DNA of 39,282 bases from Bacteroides caecigallinarum (GCF_016902295.1 NZ_JACJLQ010000031.1:1-39282); one strand, 5' to 3'; positions 1 to 8,570 are shown, counted from the first letter of the stretch. Translations and numbers: made by a program. Notes: generated by a model not told the origin, from the letters alone.

Positions 1-120
1 CTCAGCAGAGCTCGCCTCCTCTTTGATCCACGAGGCAAAGTTAACACTTTCCTACTTGAATCTACTACTTTTAAAGACCAAAACGTTGCACTTCGTTTTG
101 GAATCTACATCTATAGATAA
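1..120 (+). CDS. C-terminal fragment of a probable outer-membrane protein
   Basis: The first frame is open from the window edge to a TAA at 118-120 and encodes the last 39 residues of a protein. The end alternates hydrophobic and polar residues (VALRFGIYIYR), as in the last beta strand of an outer-membrane barrel. No further identification is possible because the rest lies outside the window. A chance open frame of 40 codons cannot be fully excluded, but the amino-acid composition looks genuinely coding. Confidence 0.5.
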   Translation, partial: LSRARLLFDPRGKVNTFLLESTTFKDQNVALRFGIYIYR

Positions 121-269
121 ATACCATCACAATTAAATTATAATTCACTGTTCCTTGTTGGGTGACTGACTGTGGCAAAAGCAGAGTTACCCAACAATAT
201 CAGGAATGTGCTTTTTATCTTTTATTGAATATTAGACATGACAATTCCAATATGTGTTATATACAAAAA
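121..269. other. Spacer with a 9-bp inverted repeat
   Basis: This is AT-rich non-coding DNA. A perfect 9-bp inverted repeat (TTGTTGGGT and ACCCAACAA) with a loop of about 28 bases lies near 153-198. It may be a weak terminator for the upstream gene, but no T-run follows directly. I see no open frame with coding character. Confidence 0.4.
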
Positions 270-299
270 AAATCCGTTAAGCAATAACTTAACGGATTT
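270..299 (-). terminator. Orphaned terminator of tRNA-Ser
   Basis: A perfect 12-bp stem (AAATCCGTTAAG and CTTAACGGATTT) encloses a 6-base loop. Read on the minus strand it runs into a T-run (complement of 265-269), which makes it a minus-strand intrinsic terminator. It ends only four bases from the attachment core at 304. In an uninterrupted chromosome it would sit just downstream of tRNA-Ser (11528-11612). Confidence 0.75.
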
Positions 300-301
300 C
301 A

Positions 302-316
302 TTGCGGAGAGACAGG
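302..316. repeat. attL: Attachment core, left junction
   Basis: The sequence TTGCGGAGAGACAGG is repeated exactly at 11525-11539, where it forms the 3' end of tRNA-Ser. After three differing bases another seven (TCGAACC, 320-326) also match the tRNA T-arm. The 13-bp part GCGGAGAGACAGG (304-316) is the most likely crossover core, in line with the short tRNA-Ser core known for NBU2. Confidence 0.85.
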
Positions 317-433
317 CTCTCGAACCTACATATTCAAGAAATATCATAAAATTGCAAATCATTAATAATCAATCACTATTTGGAGTACATAGTAAATCTA
401 AATCTTTCTGAATATCTTTTGCTATTCCAAATA

Positions 434-473
434 TTGGGTGTATATTTGGGTGTAGAATTTCAAACGCACCCAA
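434..473. promoter_or_regulatory. Candidate integrase arm-binding repeats, left end
   Basis: Two direct copies of TTGGGTGTA (434-442 and 446-454) are followed by an inverted copy (CGCACCCAA, 465-473). A 20-bp stretch here matches 17 of 20 bases with 11473-11492 at the other end of the element, in the same orientation. Repeats shared by both ends and lying just before the integrase ATG are typical of arm-type integrase sites, and binding here could autoregulate int. Confidence 0.45.
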
Positions 474-475
474 TT

Positions 476-1756
476 ATGAATATCAAACGAAACATCATTT
501 TTGCATTGGAAAGCCGGAAGAAGAACGGTGTGCCAATCGTGGAGAACGTGCCTATCCGTATGCGTGTCATATACGCAAGTCAGCGCATTGAGTTTACAAC
601 GGGTTACCGCATTGATGTAGCCAAGTGGGATGCTGACAAGCAGCGAGTGAAGAACGGGTGTACCAACAAACTAAAGCAAAGTGCATCTGAAATCAATGCC
701 GATCTGCTGAAATACTATACCGAAATTCAAAACGTGTTCAAGGAATTTGAGGTACAGGAAGCCATGCCCACTACCCAACAGCTAAAGGACGCATTCAACC
801 TGCGGATGAAAGATACAAGTGAAGACCAGGAAGACGTAAAGATAAGTTTTTGGGAGGTATTCGATCAATTTGTAAAAGAATGCGGCAACCAGAATAACTG
901 GACTGAATCCACATACGAAAAGTTTGCAGCCGTTAAAAATCACCTCAAGGAGTTCAAGGAAGATTTAACCTTTGAATATTTCAATGAATTCGGACTGAAC
1001 GAATATGTCAATTTCCTGCGCGACAAAAAGGATATGAGGAACAGTACCATCGGTAAACAAATGGGATTCCTCAAATGGTTCCTGCGGTGGAGCTTCAAGA
1101 AAGACTATCACCAGAATATAGCATACGATACGTTCAAACCGAAATTGAAAACCACCCCCAAGAAGGTAATCTTCCTGACATGGGAAGAACTGAACAGACT
1201 TAAAGACTATCAGATACCCAAAGACAAACAGTATCTGGAACGTGTCCGGGATGTTTTCCTGTTCTGTTGCTTTACCAGTCTGCGTTATTCAGATGTTCGC
1301 AACCTAAAGAGAAGTGATGTCAAGTCCGACCATATAGAAGTCACCACCGTTAAAACGGCAGATAGTCTGAGTATTGAACTGAACAAGTACAGTAAAGCCA
1401 TACTTGAAAAATACAAGGACATCCATTTTGAAAACCACATGGTATTGCCTGTTATCAGCAATCAGAAAATGAATGATTATCTGAAAGAACTGGGAGAACT
1501 GGCAGAAATTAACGAACCTATACGTGAAACCTACTATAAAGGGAATGAGCGCATAGATGAAGTTACCCCGAAATACGCATTGCTCAGTACTCATGCAGGA
1601 AGAAGAACATTCATCTGTAATGCGCTGGCTCTCGGTATTCCGGCACAGGTTGTAATGAAATGGACAGGACACAGTGATTATAAAGCCATGAAGCCCTACA
1701 TTGACATAGCCGATGATATTAAGGCTAATGCAATGAACAAGTTTAACCAACTATAA
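476..1756 (+). CDS. intN2: Tyrosine recombinase (NBU2-type integrase)
   Basis: This site-specific recombinase integrates and excises the element at the tRNA-Ser core. The 426-residue protein starts at ATG 476; the frame is open from a TTG at 380, but that stretch contains arm-type repeats and the protein begins more naturally with MNIKRN. The N-terminal part fits the arm-binding and SAM-like core-binding domains of Bacteroidetes integrases. The C-terminal catalytic domain shows Arg270 (SLRYSD), His373 and Arg376 (THAGRR), His399 (GHSD) and the nucleophile Tyr408 (KPYID), a complete set. It is the first gene inside the left end. The gene symbol rests on the match of element type, target and cargo. 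Confidence 0.9.
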   Translation: MNIKRNIIFALESRKKNGVPIVENVPIRMRVIYASQRIEFTTGYRIDVAKWDADKQRVKNGCTNKLKQSASEINADLLKYYTEIQNVFKEFEVQEAMPTTQQLKDAFNLRMKDTSEDQEDVKISFWEVFDQFVKECGNQNNWTESTYEKFAAVKNHLKEFKEDLTFEYFNEFGLNEYVNFLRDKKDMRNSTIGKQMGFLKWFLRWSFKKDYHQNIAYDTFKPKLKTTPKKVIFLTWEELNRLKDYQIPKDKQYLERVRDVFLFCCFTSLRYSDVRNLKRSDVKSDHIEVTTVKTADSLSIELNKYSKAILEKYKDIHFENHMVLPVISNQKMNDYLKELGELAEINEPIRETYYKGNERIDEVTPKYALLSTHAGRRTFICNALALGIPAQVVMKWTGHSDYKAMKPYIDIADDIKANAMNKFNQL

Positions 1757-1822
1757 AAGTATCAGTCTGTTTCACAGATTATCCATTATTAGAGTTATCT
1801 TTGTTAAGTAATAGTTAGTAAT

Positions 1823-3115
1823 ATGGAAAATAACAACGAACATAATATAAAGAAAGGTCATTTTGATGCCTTTGTCCATGCTGTCGGTTCGGAAATAGAA
1901 CAGGCACAAGTCCGGCTCATTACCGCAGCCAATGCCCAGATGTTGTTCCATTACTGGAAAATGGGCAATTATATACTGTACCACCAAAACCTGCATGGCT
2001 GGGGTGGTAAAATTATCAAGAAGTTGGCACAGGCAATCAGATTCAATTATCCTGAAAAGAAGGGATATTCGGAGCGTAATCTTACTTATATGTGCCAGTT
2101 TGCCCGTTTATATCCGTTAAATGTACTTCGTAGTTTTATTGAAACAGATTCAATACTGTCAGTCCCTAATATTCAAAACATTACTAATGAAGTCCTTAAA
2201 CTCAACAGCGGGCAATTTACGCAGGAGCTTACTGCGCAAATACAATCAGCTGATAATCAATCTTTAGAAATTACGCAGGAGGTTCCTGCGCAATTTCAGA
2301 ATGTAGCAAAAACAGTAGCAACCATCTATAAAATAAAAATAGAGGATATAGAAGATTTATTCTTGGCGTCACCGATTGCAAGAATAAATTGGGCAAGCCA
2401 TATGGTCATACTCAATAATCCGCTACCATTAGGTGTAAGGTATTGGTATATGAAACAATCTGTAGAAATGGGTTGGAGCAGTAATGTGCTGAAAATGCAG
2501 ATTGAAAGTAATCTGTATGACAGACAAATCAAGAGTAACAAGGTAAACAACTTCACTGCCACACTTCCGGCACCTCAAAGCGATCTTGCCAATTATCTGT
2601 TAAAAGACCCGTATATCTTTGACTTGGCAGGAGCAAAGGAAAAGGCTGACGAAAGGGATATAGAAGAACAGCTGGTAAAGCATGTAACCCGTTACTTGCT
2701 GGAAATGGGTAACGGCTTTGCTTTCGTTGCCAGACAGAAACATTTCCAGATTGGGGACAGTGACTTTTTCGCCGACCTGATCCTATATAATATCAAGCTC
2801 CACGCCTATGTTGTCGTGGAATTGAAAGCAACGCCATTCAAACCGGAATATGCAGGGCAGTTAAATTTCTATATCAATGTTGTAGATGATAAACTGAGGG
2901 GAGAAAATGATAACAAGACCATCGGTCTTTTGCTGTGCAGGGGTAAGGATGAGGTCGTGGCACAATATGCCTTGGCTGGATATGACCAGCCGATAGGCAT
3001 CAGCGATTACCAACTGAGCAAGGCAGTACCCGAAAATCTGAAATCTGCCCTACCGAGTATAGAAGAAATGGAAGAAGAACTGACCTTATTCTTTGACAAG
3101 GACAAGAACCCATAA
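1823..3115 (+). CDS. YhcG/DUF1016-family PDDEXK nuclease
   Basis: A 430-residue protein with the two-domain layout of the DUF1016 (YhcG) family. The N-terminal domain (about 5-95) holds the family pattern FHYWKMGNYI and later GYSERNLTYMCQFARLYP. The C-terminal nuclease domain (about 265-410) has a PDDEXK signature with Asp318 (FFADLIL) and Glu333-Leu-Lys335 (VVELKA). An inter-domain linker (about 130-160) holds a duplicated motif, FTQELTAQ and ITQEVPAQ. Family members are found on mobile elements and near restriction systems; the role is unproven, with DNA processing or defence as candidates. It lies 66 bp downstream of the integrase and 10 bp before the next gene. Confidence 0.85.
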   Translation: MENNNEHNIKKGHFDAFVHAVGSEIEQAQVRLITAANAQMLFHYWKMGNYILYHQNLHGWGGKIIKKLAQAIRFNYPEKKGYSERNLTYMCQFARLYPLNVLRSFIETDSILSVPNIQNITNEVLKLNSGQFTQELTAQIQSADNQSLEITQEVPAQFQNVAKTVATIYKIKIEDIEDLFLASPIARINWASHMVILNNPLPLGVRYWYMKQSVEMGWSSNVLKMQIESNLYDRQIKSNKVNNFTATLPAPQSDLANYLLKDPYIFDLAGAKEKADERDIEEQLVKHVTRYLLEMGNGFAFVARQKHFQIGDSDFFADLILYNIKLHAYVVVELKATPFKPEYAGQLNFYINVVDDKLRGENDNKTIGLLLCRGKDEVVAQYALAGYDQPIGISDYQLSKAVPENLKSALPSIEEMEEELTLFFDKDKNP

Positions 3116-3125
3116 TATAAAGTAT

Positions 3126-4145
3126 ATGGCAGGAAAGATACAGACGATGATTCCCCAATATGGAGAACTCAACAGAATATACAGAGACTATATAGATAAT
3201 TACGCTTTTTCTTTTGACAGGCAGAAATTCATATCGGATTTCTATCAGGAGTATAATGACATGAAATCTTTTGAAGCCGCTATCCTTGAACTGGTGCTTG
3301 ACAAGCAAAAAGAGCAATACACCTTGATACTCAACAGCCTGAAAACTGAAATAGAAAAGAGCATACAGGCTTATGAGATACGCCCGTTAAGTGACAGAGC
3401 CATAGAACGTGCTTGCTATCAGCACATGGAAAGGTATTCTCAGGAAATTGAAGCCCAGCTGGATGTTACAAGAAGTCTGAGCAAGCCGCTGAATGAAGCC
3501 AACAACAGGTATGATTCCATTGGTTACAGGGAGCATACAGCCGAAGAGGAAAAACAGGCAGAGAAAGAATATGAACGCTGCAAGGCTGAATATGACAGGG
3601 AAAAAGCCAAACTGAACAAACTCTATGACCAGCAAAAGGCTACAAGAACAGAGGCATTCCAATATATGAAGAACTGTTGTGCGGACATATACCGTCAAAG
3701 CTGCCTTTTTCTGGATATATTGAAGAAATACATTCCTGACGGAAAGCAAGAGAATAAATCAAGCGAGCCAATCAGTCAGCAGGAAACGACAGAAGAACAA
3801 CAGGAATATTTCAGCATGAAATTACTTTCGCTCATTCATGAGGTGTGCGAAGGAGAGCAGTTCGAAGAAATTTCCGCACCAGATTTCTATGCCAATATGA
3901 ATCTTCACCCCTGCAACTGTAAGCTGAAAATAAAACCGAGAGAGAAAATACGTGTATGCTATCTGATATTCCTGATGAGCGAGAAACTCTCCAAACAGGA
4001 CAGGGACAAATGGAAAGACAGAATACTGAAACTGCTGGATATTGACGACAGCTACTACAAATCCAAGTACAAGGAGCCTGTTTCAGATTTCCCCAGTGAC
4101 AACAACCAAAATTTCGCCAAGGAAATGGAACATATATTCAGATAA
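3126..4145 (+). CDS. Unrecognised coiled-coil protein of the mobilizable element
   Basis: I cannot assign a function. The frame is open from 3093, overlapping the previous gene, but ATG 3126 (MAGKIQTM) avoids the overlap and is preferred, giving 339 residues. The middle (about 75-190) is rich in Glu, Lys and Arg in heptad-like spacing and should form a coiled coil. The C-terminal third is more globular with a Cys-containing segment (LHPCNCKLKIK). There is no signal peptide or membrane segment. Its position between the nuclease and the small DNA-binding protein resembles the accessory orf2/orf2x region of NBU elements, which is linked to excision and regulation. An RteC-like role is possible but not supported by a clear motif. 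A strong terminator follows. Confidence 0.65.
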   Translation: MAGKIQTMIPQYGELNRIYRDYIDNYAFSFDRQKFISDFYQEYNDMKSFEAAILELVLDKQKEQYTLILNSLKTEIEKSIQAYEIRPLSDRAIERACYQHMERYSQEIEAQLDVTRSLSKPLNEANNRYDSIGYREHTAEEEKQAEKEYERCKAEYDREKAKLNKLYDQQKATRTEAFQYMKNCCADIYRQSCLFLDILKKYIPDGKQENKSSEPISQQETTEEQQEYFSMKLLSLIHEVCEGEQFEEISAPDFYANMNLHPCNCKLKIKPREKIRVCYLIFLMSEKLSKQDRDKWKDRILKLLDIDDSYYKSKYKEPVSDFPSDNNQNFAKEMEHIFR

Positions 4146-4184
4146 TCCGTGATATATCCTGATACTTTACGAAAGTTCCACTTT

Positions 4185-4217
4185 TACCACTCAAAATAAT
4201 TTTTGAGTGGTATTTTT
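4185..4217 (+). terminator. Terminator after the int-side genes
   Basis: A perfect 12-bp stem (TACCACTCAAAA and TTTTGAGTGGTA) with a TAAT loop is followed by TTTTTG. It separates the integrase-side genes from the replication/mobilization genes. Confidence 0.85.
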
Positions 4218-4291
4218 GTTTTCTGATATTCAATAAGATACAATGATATTCAGTTTGTACCGTCCCCATCCTTACCACTCATAACCCTACC

Positions 4292-4299
4292 TAATTTTG
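4292..4299 (+). promoter_or_regulatory. Candidate promoter of the replication/mobilization genes
   Basis: TAATTTTG matches the Bacteroides -7 consensus TAnnTTTG. It lies 70 bp before the next gene and after a terminator. No good -33 TTG is seen at the usual spacing, so activity may need an activator. Confidence 0.4.
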
Positions 4300-4368
4300 C
4301 ATCGTTCGAGAACAGAAATAACAGCCAGTGCGCAGGGCTGATTGTTTAACGACTAAATAGATTGGACG

Positions 4369-4677
4369 ATGACAAATATCCAAGAATTATTATCAAAACC
4401 CGTCTGGCAAATGACAGGCGAAGAATTCATATTCCTGAGTAAGCACGCTTCAGGTCAGGCCGAAGCATTGCCGCAACCAGTTACAGACACGGAAAAGAAG
4501 TATGTGTACGGAATACTCGGTATAGCCAAACTGTTCGGGTGCAGTCTGCCCACTGCCAACCGCATAAAGAAAAGCGGTAAGATAGACAAGGCGATTACCC
4601 AGATAGGGCGCAAGATTATCGTAGATGCGGAATTGGCTCTTGAGCTTGCCGGGAAGAAAACAGGAGGACGGAAATAA
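4369..4677 (+). CDS. Small DNA-binding protein, DUF3853/excisionase-like
   Basis: A 102-residue protein whose C-terminal half (about 45-95) reads as a helix-turn-helix of the excisionase/MerR-like kind: YGILGIAKLFGCSLPTANRIKKSG followed by a basic strand (IGRKIIVDAELAL), here quoted with the motif at residues 44-67. Proteins of this family sit next to the RepA-like ATPase gene in many Bacteroides mobilizable elements. It may control excision or transcription of the operon. Its stop codon overlaps the start of the next gene (TAATG at 4675-4679), so the two are probably translationally coupled. Confidence 0.7.
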   Translation: MTNIQELLSKPVWQMTGEEFIFLSKHASGQAEALPQPVTDTEKKYVYGILGIAKLFGCSLPTANRIKKSGKIDKAITQIGRKIIVDAELALELAGKKTGGRK

Positions 4678-5768
4678 TGGGAGGTATGCTTATGGACTAT
4701 ATGAAAGAAATAAAGGAGATTTCGGCAGAACAGGCAATAATCCTTTGGCAAGCCTCACGCCTGAGCCTGTCGAAAATCTACGAAAAAGCACCTGAGATTC
4801 TAAAAGTGCAAGGTTCGGTCATTGGTACACTGGGCAATTTCAGTGCATCCATCGGCAAAGCCAAGAGTAAAAAGACTTTCAATGTATCGGCTATCGTAGC
4901 CGCCGCATTGAAAAACGGTACGGTACTGCGGTATGTTGCGGAACTACCGGAAGAAAAAAGGAAGATTCTTTATGTGGACACAGAACAAAGCCATTATCAC
5001 TGTCTGAAAGTCATGAAACGTATTTTACGGCTTGCTGGTCTTCCTGATGACAGGGATAATGAACATCTGGAGTTTCTCGCTTTGAGGAAATACACGCCCG
5101 AACAGCGTATCAGGATTGTCGAACAGGCTATCTATAATACACCGGACATAGGGCTTGTAATCATAGACGGCATCCGTGATATGGTATATGACATCAACAG
5201 TCCCGGAGAATCGACACGCATTATTTCCAAACTGATGCAGTGGACGGATGACAGGCAGATACACATCCATACGATACTCCACCAGAACAAAGGCGATGAA
5301 AACGCAAGGGGGCATATCGGTACGGAACTGAACAACAAGGCGGAAACCGTGCTTCTAGTGGAAAAGGACAAAAGCAACGGGGATATAAGCAATGTTTCAG
5401 CCATGCACATCCGTGCAATGGATTTCGAGCCTTTCGCTTTCCGTATCAACGACAATGCATTGCCTGAACTCATAGAGGGGTACAGACCCGAAGCGAAGAA
5501 ACCCGGAAGACCGGAAGAGGAAAAGTTCGACCCTTACAGACATATTACCGAACAGCAGCACCGTATAGCACTGGAAGCGGCTTTCGGGCTGAAAGAGGAA
5601 TACGGCTATAAGGATTTGGAAACCGCCTTAATCAAGGCATATATGTCGGTAGGTGTAAAACTGAACCATCAAAAGGCGGTATCACTTATCACCATGCTCC
5701 GGAACAAACGGATGATAGTACAGGAGAACGGCAGGAAATACACGTTCAAGCCGGACTTTCACTATTAG
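4677..5768 (+). CDS. RepA-like RecA-fold ATPase
   Basis: A 363-residue protein resembling hexameric RepA-type helicases/ATPases of mobilizable elements. A degenerate P-loop lies at 50-67 (GTLGNF then GKAKSKKT). The Walker B strand is IGLVIIDG with Asp164. A segment at about 200-225 (LHQNKGDENARGHIGTEL) is typical of the RepA/DnaB-like core. A winged-helix-like C-terminus (about 300-360) could bind DNA. With the downstream primase it would drive replication of the excised circle or priming of the transferred strand. Start choice is uncertain because ATGs at 4677, 4686 and 4692 are all in frame; 4677 overlaps the upstream stop. Confidence 0.75.
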   Translation: MGGMLMDYMKEIKEISAEQAIILWQASRLSLSKIYEKAPEILKVQGSVIGTLGNFSASIGKAKSKKTFNVSAIVAAALKNGTVLRYVAELPEEKRKILYVDTEQSHYHCLKVMKRILRLAGLPDDRDNEHLEFLALRKYTPEQRIRIVEQAIYNTPDIGLVIIDGIRDMVYDINSPGESTRIISKLMQWTDDRQIHIHTILHQNKGDENARGHIGTELNNKAETVLLVEKDKSNGDISNVSAMHIRAMDFEPFAFRINDNALPELIEGYRPEAKKPGRPEEEKFDPYRHITEQQHRIALEAAFGLKEEYGYKDLETALIKAYMSVGVKLNHQKAVSLITMLRNKRMIVQENGRKYTFKPDFHY

Positions 5769-5936
5769 ACCGTCTAACTTGTAATCACTTCACTTTATTC
5801 GGCAGGTCTATATATTAAGGATAAAGCGAAGCGGTTGCAGAGAATGTAAAACCGCTTCACTTTATTACCGTATCCTATATATACGAAAATAAAGTGAAGT
5901 GATTATACAGACCGTACTTCATAAAAAGGTACGGGC
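5766..5936. repeat. Alternating iteron-like inverted repeats (candidate origin)
   Basis: Four copies of an ACTTCACTTTATT-type repeat alternate in direction. Copies at 5782-5799 and 5888-5905 form a perfect 18-bp inverted pair. Nested inside, 5821-5836 and 5850-5865 form a 16-bp pair with one mismatch. A short hairpin (CCGTAC and GTACGG) follows at 5913-5936, and TAGACCGT/CAGACCGT repeats flank the set. Lying between the ATPase and primase genes, it is a good candidate for a replication origin or a structured leader. Confidence 0.55.
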
Positions 5937-5982
5937 GAAAAGAAAAATAAACCAATTCAACCATTATTAAAGCAATCATTTT

Positions 5983-6942
5983 ATGGACATACAGACAGCA
6001 AAACAAATCAAAATAGCGGATTTTCTGCACAGTTTGGGATATTCACCCGTCAAACAGCAGGGTATCAACCTGTGGTATAAATCCCCGTTACGGGAAGAGA
6101 CAGAGCCCTCGTTCAAAGTAAATACCGAGCGCAACCAATGGTATGATTTTGCAATTGGTAAAGGTGGAAATATCATTGCACTGGCACAGGAACTTTACTG
6201 TTCCGACTATGTGCCTTATCTTCTACAGAAAATCGAGGAACAGACACCACACATACATCCCGTGTCTTTCTCTTTTGGCAAGCAATCATTTTCCGAACCG
6301 AGTTTTCAGCAATTGGACATTGTGCTGCTGGCTTCTCCTTCCCTGCTTGCCTACCTACAGGAAAGAGGGATAAACACGGCACTGGCGAAAAGAGAATGTA
6401 AGGAAGCCCGTTTCACCCACAACGGCAAACGGTATTTTGCCATTGCTTTTCCGAACATATCGGGCGGATATGAAATCCGCAACCGATATTTCAAGGGATG
6501 TATCGCACCAAAAGAAATATCCCATATCAGACAGTCAGGAAAGCCAAGGAGTGCATGTTACGTTTTTGAGGGATTTATGGATTACCTTTCCTTTCTGACC
6601 TTAAGACTGGAAAGCTGTCCGCAATCACCCGACTTCGACAGACAGGATTACATAGTTCTTAATTCCGTAGCCAATGTTCCCAAGGCACTCTATCCGTTGG
6701 GAAGCTATGAGCGCATCCACTGTTTCTTTGACAATGACCGTGCAGGAATGGAAGCAATACAGCAAATCCGAAAGGAGTATGATGCTACCCGGTATATACG
6801 TGACGCCTCGCAAATCTACAGTGGATGTAAAGATCTGAACGAATATTTACAGAAACGAATAGCCGATAGGAAAGAGCAAGCGCAATCTGTCAAAAAGAGG
6901 AATGATACCCTATCCAAGAAACCGAAAGGCTTCCGGTTATAG
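5983..6942 (+). CDS. prmN2: Toprim-domain primase of the mobilizable element
   Basis: A 319-residue DnaG-like primase. The N-terminal part (about 5-75) resembles the CHC2 fold (SPLREETEPSFKV, WYDFAIGKGGNIIAL) but lacks the usual zinc cysteines. The Toprim domain has the catalytic Glu in EGFMD (196-200) and the acidic DNDRAG motif (250-255). It probably makes primers on the transferred or replicating strand. Its stop codon is directly followed by the hairpin-rich oriT region and the relaxase gene, the order known in NBU elements. The symbol is by analogy to the NBU primase. Confidence 0.85.
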   Translation: MDIQTAKQIKIADFLHSLGYSPVKQQGINLWYKSPLREETEPSFKVNTERNQWYDFAIGKGGNIIALAQELYCSDYVPYLLQKIEEQTPHIHPVSFSFGKQSFSEPSFQQLDIVLLASPSLLAYLQERGINTALAKRECKEARFTHNGKRYFAIAFPNISGGYEIRNRYFKGCIAPKEISHIRQSGKPRSACYVFEGFMDYLSFLTLRLESCPQSPDFDRQDYIVLNSVANVPKALYPLGSYERIHCFFDNDRAGMEAIQQIRKEYDATRYIRDASQIYSGCKDLNEYLQKRIADRKEQAQSVKKRNDTLSKKPKGFRL

Positions 6943-7130
6943 CCCACTATAACTACACGCTTCGCTTACGTAGTTGTGGGCTCTCCCGAGGGGATTAGGG
7001 CTTTGCCCTAATAACCCACTCAGGGCGTTTCTCCCCTGAGAACCCCGAGCAAAGAGTGACCCTCTCTTTGCAATCTCCGCTTATGGGTTACACCCCTAAG
7101 AACCCTGTGCGGCTATGAGCGGACAACAGA
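6941..7130. other. oriT: Hairpin-rich region, probable oriT
   Basis: This GC-rich spacer between primase and relaxase genes holds at least four hairpins. They are 6941-6982 (AGCCCAC and GTGGGCT arms with a small bulge), 6994-7012 (perfect 8-bp ATTAGGGC), 7019-7040 (CTCAGGG and CCCTGAG) and 7049-7071 (perfect 8-bp GCAAAGAG). A related pair AGAACCCCGAGC/AGAACCCTGTGC follows. The position just upstream of a MobV relaxase gene fits an origin of transfer; the nick site cannot be fixed by eye. Confidence 0.6.
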
Positions 7131-7166
7131 ATATTTTATCAACAATCCGAATCAAAATTTAAGAAT

Positions 7167-8570
7167 ATGGCAACAAAGTCAAGCATACATATCAAGCCCT
7201 GCAGAGTTACATCAAGCGGGGCTCATAACCGGAGAACTGCCGAGTATATGCGCAATATCGGCAAGTCTCAAATCTACATCGTACACGAACTGACTTCCAA
7301 TAACGAGCAGTGGATAAACCCGGGCTTCGGCAGTCCTAACCTGCAGACGCACTATGAAAACATCAAACGGATGGTCAAGGAAAAGACCGGACGAGCGATG
7401 CAGGAAAAGGAGCGTGAACGCAAGGGAAAGAATGGGAAGATTATAAAAGTAGCTGGATGCTCACCAATCCGTGAGGGAGTATTACTCATCAGACCGGATA
7501 CGACACTGGCAGACGTGCGTAAATTCGGTGAGGAATGTCAAAGACGCTGGGGTATCACACCGCTGCAAATCTTCCTGCACAAGGACGAGGGACACTGGCT
7601 TAGTGGACAACCCGAAGCCGGGGATAGGGAGAGTTTCCAAGTCGGTGAAAAGTGGTTCAAGCCGAATTATCATGCTCATGTCGTATTCGACTGGATGAAC
7701 CATGAAACTGGAAAGAGCCGAAAGCTCAATGACGAGGATATGGCAACCATGCAGACCCTTGCTTCCGATATTCTCCTGATGGAACGTGGACAGGCAAAAG
7801 CTGTCACAGGTAAAGAGCATCTGGAACGAAATGATTTCATCATTGAGAAGCAGAAAGCCGAACTGCAACGTATAGAGGAAACCAAGCGACACAAGGAACA
7901 ACAAGTAAGCCTTGCCGAACAGGAACTCAAACAGGTAAAAGCAGAGATACGCACGGACAAACTAAAGAAAACAGCCACCAATGCTGCTACCGCCATAGCA
8001 AGCGGTGTAGGTTCTCTTTTCGGAAGCGGTAAGCTGAAAGAACTGGAACATCACATCGAGCAGCTACATCAGGAAATTACCAAACGGGACAAAGCTACTG
8101 ATGAATTAAAAATTCAGATACAACAAATACAGGAACAGCATAGCAGACAAATTCGTAATCTTCAAAGAATACATAATCAAGAACTTGAAGCCAAAGACAA
8201 GGAAATATCACGATTGAGCACCTTGCTTGAAAAAGCCCACAAATGGTTTCCCATGTTCAAAGAGATGTTGAGAATGGAAAAATTATGCGCTGTTATCGGG
8301 TTTACCAAAGACATGATAGAAAACCTCTTGACAAAGAAAGAATCCATACAATGTAGTGGCAAAATTTATTCCGAAGAACACAGGTGGAAATTTGACATCA
8401 AGAATGATATTTTTAGGGTTGAGAAACATCCGATGGATAGTGGTAAGCTTATGCTGACCATAAACCGACAACCCATAGTACAATGGTTTAAGGAACAATG
8501 GGAAAAGTTACAGCAGAATCTACGTAACTCGGTGCAGAGAGAGCAAAAATCCAGAGGATTTAGAATATAG
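7167..8570 (+). CDS. mobN2: MobV-family relaxase
   Basis: A 467-residue Mob/Pre-type relaxase that would nick oriT and pilot the strand during mobilization. The N-terminal domain carries the MobV signatures: HNRR near 20-23, HKDEGH at 138-143 and NYHAHVVFDW with His169 and His171. These match the HxDE...HxH metal-binding motif of the family. Residues about 205-355 are rich in Glu, Gln and Lys and predict a long coiled coil, as in other MobV proteins. The C-terminus is basic. It sits just after the oriT-like region. The symbol is by analogy to NBU mob genes. Confidence 0.88.
   Translation: MATKSSIHIKPCRVTSSGAHNRRTAEYMRNIGKSQIYIVHELTSNNEQWINPGFGSPNLQTHYENIKRMVKEKTGRAMQEKERERKGKNGKIIKVAGCSPIREGVLLIRPDTTLADVRKFGEECQRRWGITPLQIFLHKDEGHWLSGQPEAGDRESFQVGEKWFKPNYHAHVVFDWMNHETGKSRKLNDEDMATMQTLASDILLMERGQAKAVTGKEHLERNDFIIEKQKAELQRIEETKRHKEQQVSLAEQELKQVKAEIRTDKLKKTATNAATAIASGVGSLFGSGKLKELEHHIEQLHQEITKRDKATDELKIQIQQIQEQHSRQIRNLQRIHNQELEAKDKEISRLSTLLEKAHKWFPMFKEMLRMEKLCAVIGFTKDMIENLLTKKESIQCSGKIYSEEHRWKFDIKNDIFRVEKHPMDSGKLMLTINRQPIVQWFKEQWEKLQQNLRNSVQREQKSRGFRI

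Noticed and set aside
304..326. A truncated second tRNA gene at the left end
   Set aside because: Only the core plus seven bases of the T-arm match; no tRNA body exists. It is an attachment site.
380..475. Upstream TTG start for the integrase
   Set aside because: This stretch holds arm-type repeats and encodes a hydrophobic segment not expected at an integrase N-terminus; ATG 476 begins a typical protein.
5782..5905. Repeat cluster as a CRISPR array
   Set aside because: Repeats alternate in direction, spacing is irregular and no cas genes are present; it is iteron-like.
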